From an uncultured beta proteobacterium (GTDB lineage Bacteria > Pseudomonadota > Gammaproteobacteria > Burkholderiales > Burkholderiaceae_C), in NCBI GenBank assembly GCA_903927495.1, contig CAIYNH010000295.1, positions 1 through 6,204 on the forward strand: a DNA stretch of 6,204 nucleotides. Direction: 5' to 3'. Shown here one piece after another: positions 5,486 to 6,204 of the stretch (position 1 is its first letter; each line of letters opens with the position of its first letter). The notes under the pieces were generated by a model that saw only the letters and a program-made list of their open reading frames with translations, was not told the origin of the DNA and did no database searches. Made by a program: the position numbers and the translations under genes.

Positions 5486-6204
5486 TTATTGCAATAACGA
5501 AGAAATTTTTGTTAACCACTCATTATTTTCTATAATATATCTTGAATCTCTAAACTTATAATTTGGCGGCGATCTTAACTCGCGCTCCGGGATTTCCCAG
5601 ATAATTATTTTAGGTGGATTTGTTTTAAACGAATCATCTCTAAGGTATGCTTCCATACCTACCCATGGACCTTGATCAACCGGAATGGAGATATCAAGGA
5701 GGTTGCGCTGTAATACAAAACGCAAAGCATCTGGATATCCTGTATTTTTATTGGTATAGCTGCTTCCTATCGCTGTGATGGCGGTGTTGTCGGTTCCATT
5801 CAAGAGTCCAGCTTTCGATTCCGCCAGTCGGGCCACCTTGAATTGCAACACCTGTTCAGCTGGATAAACTGGAGAGCCCTTGGGTAACAGTTTGACCAGA
5901 TCACGCGTTCGAACACTGATCTTGTTGGTGGCCCAGGTCAAGCTGTATTTTTCTTCAGTAGTATTTGCGAATGCAGCTTTGAGTATGCCATTTTTCTCGA
6001 ATTCGGACTTAATGACTTCTGCAGCCAACATTGCACCCATGTGAGACCAATGCGTATCCAAACGGAGAAATAACGGTGTGTCACTACTGCGGTGAGGACT
6101 GCCCAAAAAGGCTGGATTCAAGCTCACCACATTGACACCGGATGCCAGCAAAGTTTTGACGGCAGCTTCATACTTATTTGCGGTGTAGCTGTCAAGGCTC
6201 ATTC
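5486..6204 (-). CDS. Second AlgX/AlgJ-like O-acetyltransferase, 5' part beyond the window
   Basis: About 238 C-terminal residues of a paralogue of the downstream gene. Counting from the ATG at 6202, it has RLDTHW with Asp49 and His51, AIGSSYT with Ser148, and WEIPERE near the end. The Asp-to-Ser spacing is 99 residues, exactly as in the neighbour. Over the last 63 aligned residues 36 are identical (hand count), with shared blocks WVGME, YLRDD, PPxYKxRDxRY. The visible ATG aligns with about residue 95 of the neighbour, so the signal peptide and opening motif should lie past 6204; this ATG is probably internal. GC is lower than in the rest of the window, falling to about 27% over 5521–5580 at its 3' end. 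Same role expected: periplasmic acetyl transfer to an exopolysaccharide. Ends in TAA, 49 bp before the next gene. Confidence 0.85.
   Translation of the reverse strand, partial: MSLDSYTANKYEAAVKTLLASGVNVVSLNPAFLGSPHRSSDTPLFLRLDTHWSHMGAMLAAEVIKSEFEKNGILKAAFANTTEEKYSLTWATNKISVRTRDLVKLLPKGSPVYPAEQVLQFKVARLAESKAGLLNGTDNTAITAIGSSYTNKNTGYPDALRFVLQRNLLDISIPVDQGPWVGMEAYLRDDSFKTNPPKIIIWEIPERELRSPPNYKFRDSRYIIENNEWLTKISSLLQ

Noticed and set aside
6200..6202. ATG at the right edge as the true start of the second acetyltransferase
   Set aside because: It aligns with about residue 95 of the complete paralogue and would remove the signal peptide and opening motif; an internal methionine in a gene cut by the window is more likely.
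1..6204. tRNA, rRNA, CRISPR array, insertion sequence or prophage
   Set aside because: No regularly spaced repeats, transposase-like protein, terminal inverted repeats flanking a gene, or cloverleaf-like sequence was seen; almost all of the window is coding.

Overview
The window looks like chromosomal DNA of a betaproteobacterium, most probably Burkholderiales/Comamonadaceae (Rhodoferax/Polaromonas/Acidovorax-like). This rests on the divergent lplT–alr pair, on the recognisable wording of those two proteins, on the moderately GC-rich codon use of the left two thirds, and on an 18-nt word inside alr that I recall as a common dispersed repeat of that family. The assignment is by recognition, not by a search.

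Left part (1–1958, minus strand): a short non-coding stretch may hold the last codons of a plus-strand gene (ending at 56) and has a perfect 10-bp inverted repeat (77–111). Next come a thioredoxin-type glutathione peroxidase (172–657) and, upstream of it in the same probable transcript, the lysophospholipid transporter LplT (675–1958), 17 bp away. Together they would form a small membrane-lipid maintenance operon: peroxide removal plus return of lysophospholipids for re-acylation.

Middle part (1959–4389): a 122-bp divergent spacer separates lplT from alr, a complete PLP-dependent alanine racemase (2081–3187). The alr stop codon overlaps by one base the start of a 400-aa protein with a degenerate HD-GYP domain (3187–4389), so the two are probably translationally coupled. 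Several metal and signature residues of the HD-GYP fold are replaced, which suggests a sensor or scaffold rather than an active phosphodiesterase.

Right part (4414–6204, minus strand): after a 24-bp convergent gap come two tandem paralogues of the AlgX/AlgJ family (SGNH-like acetyltransferases of exopolysaccharide O-acetylation). One is complete with a signal peptide (4414–5436). The other is cut by the window edge (5486–6204). Both keep the D-x-H and G-S-S catalytic motifs, spaced identically (99 residues from Asp to Ser). This part is clearly more AT-rich than the left, especially around the junction of the two genes, as expected of an accessory polysaccharide cluster. The cluster presumably continues beyond 6204, where an AlgI-like MBOAT partner would be expected. 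No RNA gene, insertion sequence or CRISPR array is visible. Nothing here is clearly a wholly new system; the most unusual items are the tandem acetyltransferase paralogues, the degenerate HD-GYP protein coupled to alr, and the repeat-like block inside alr.
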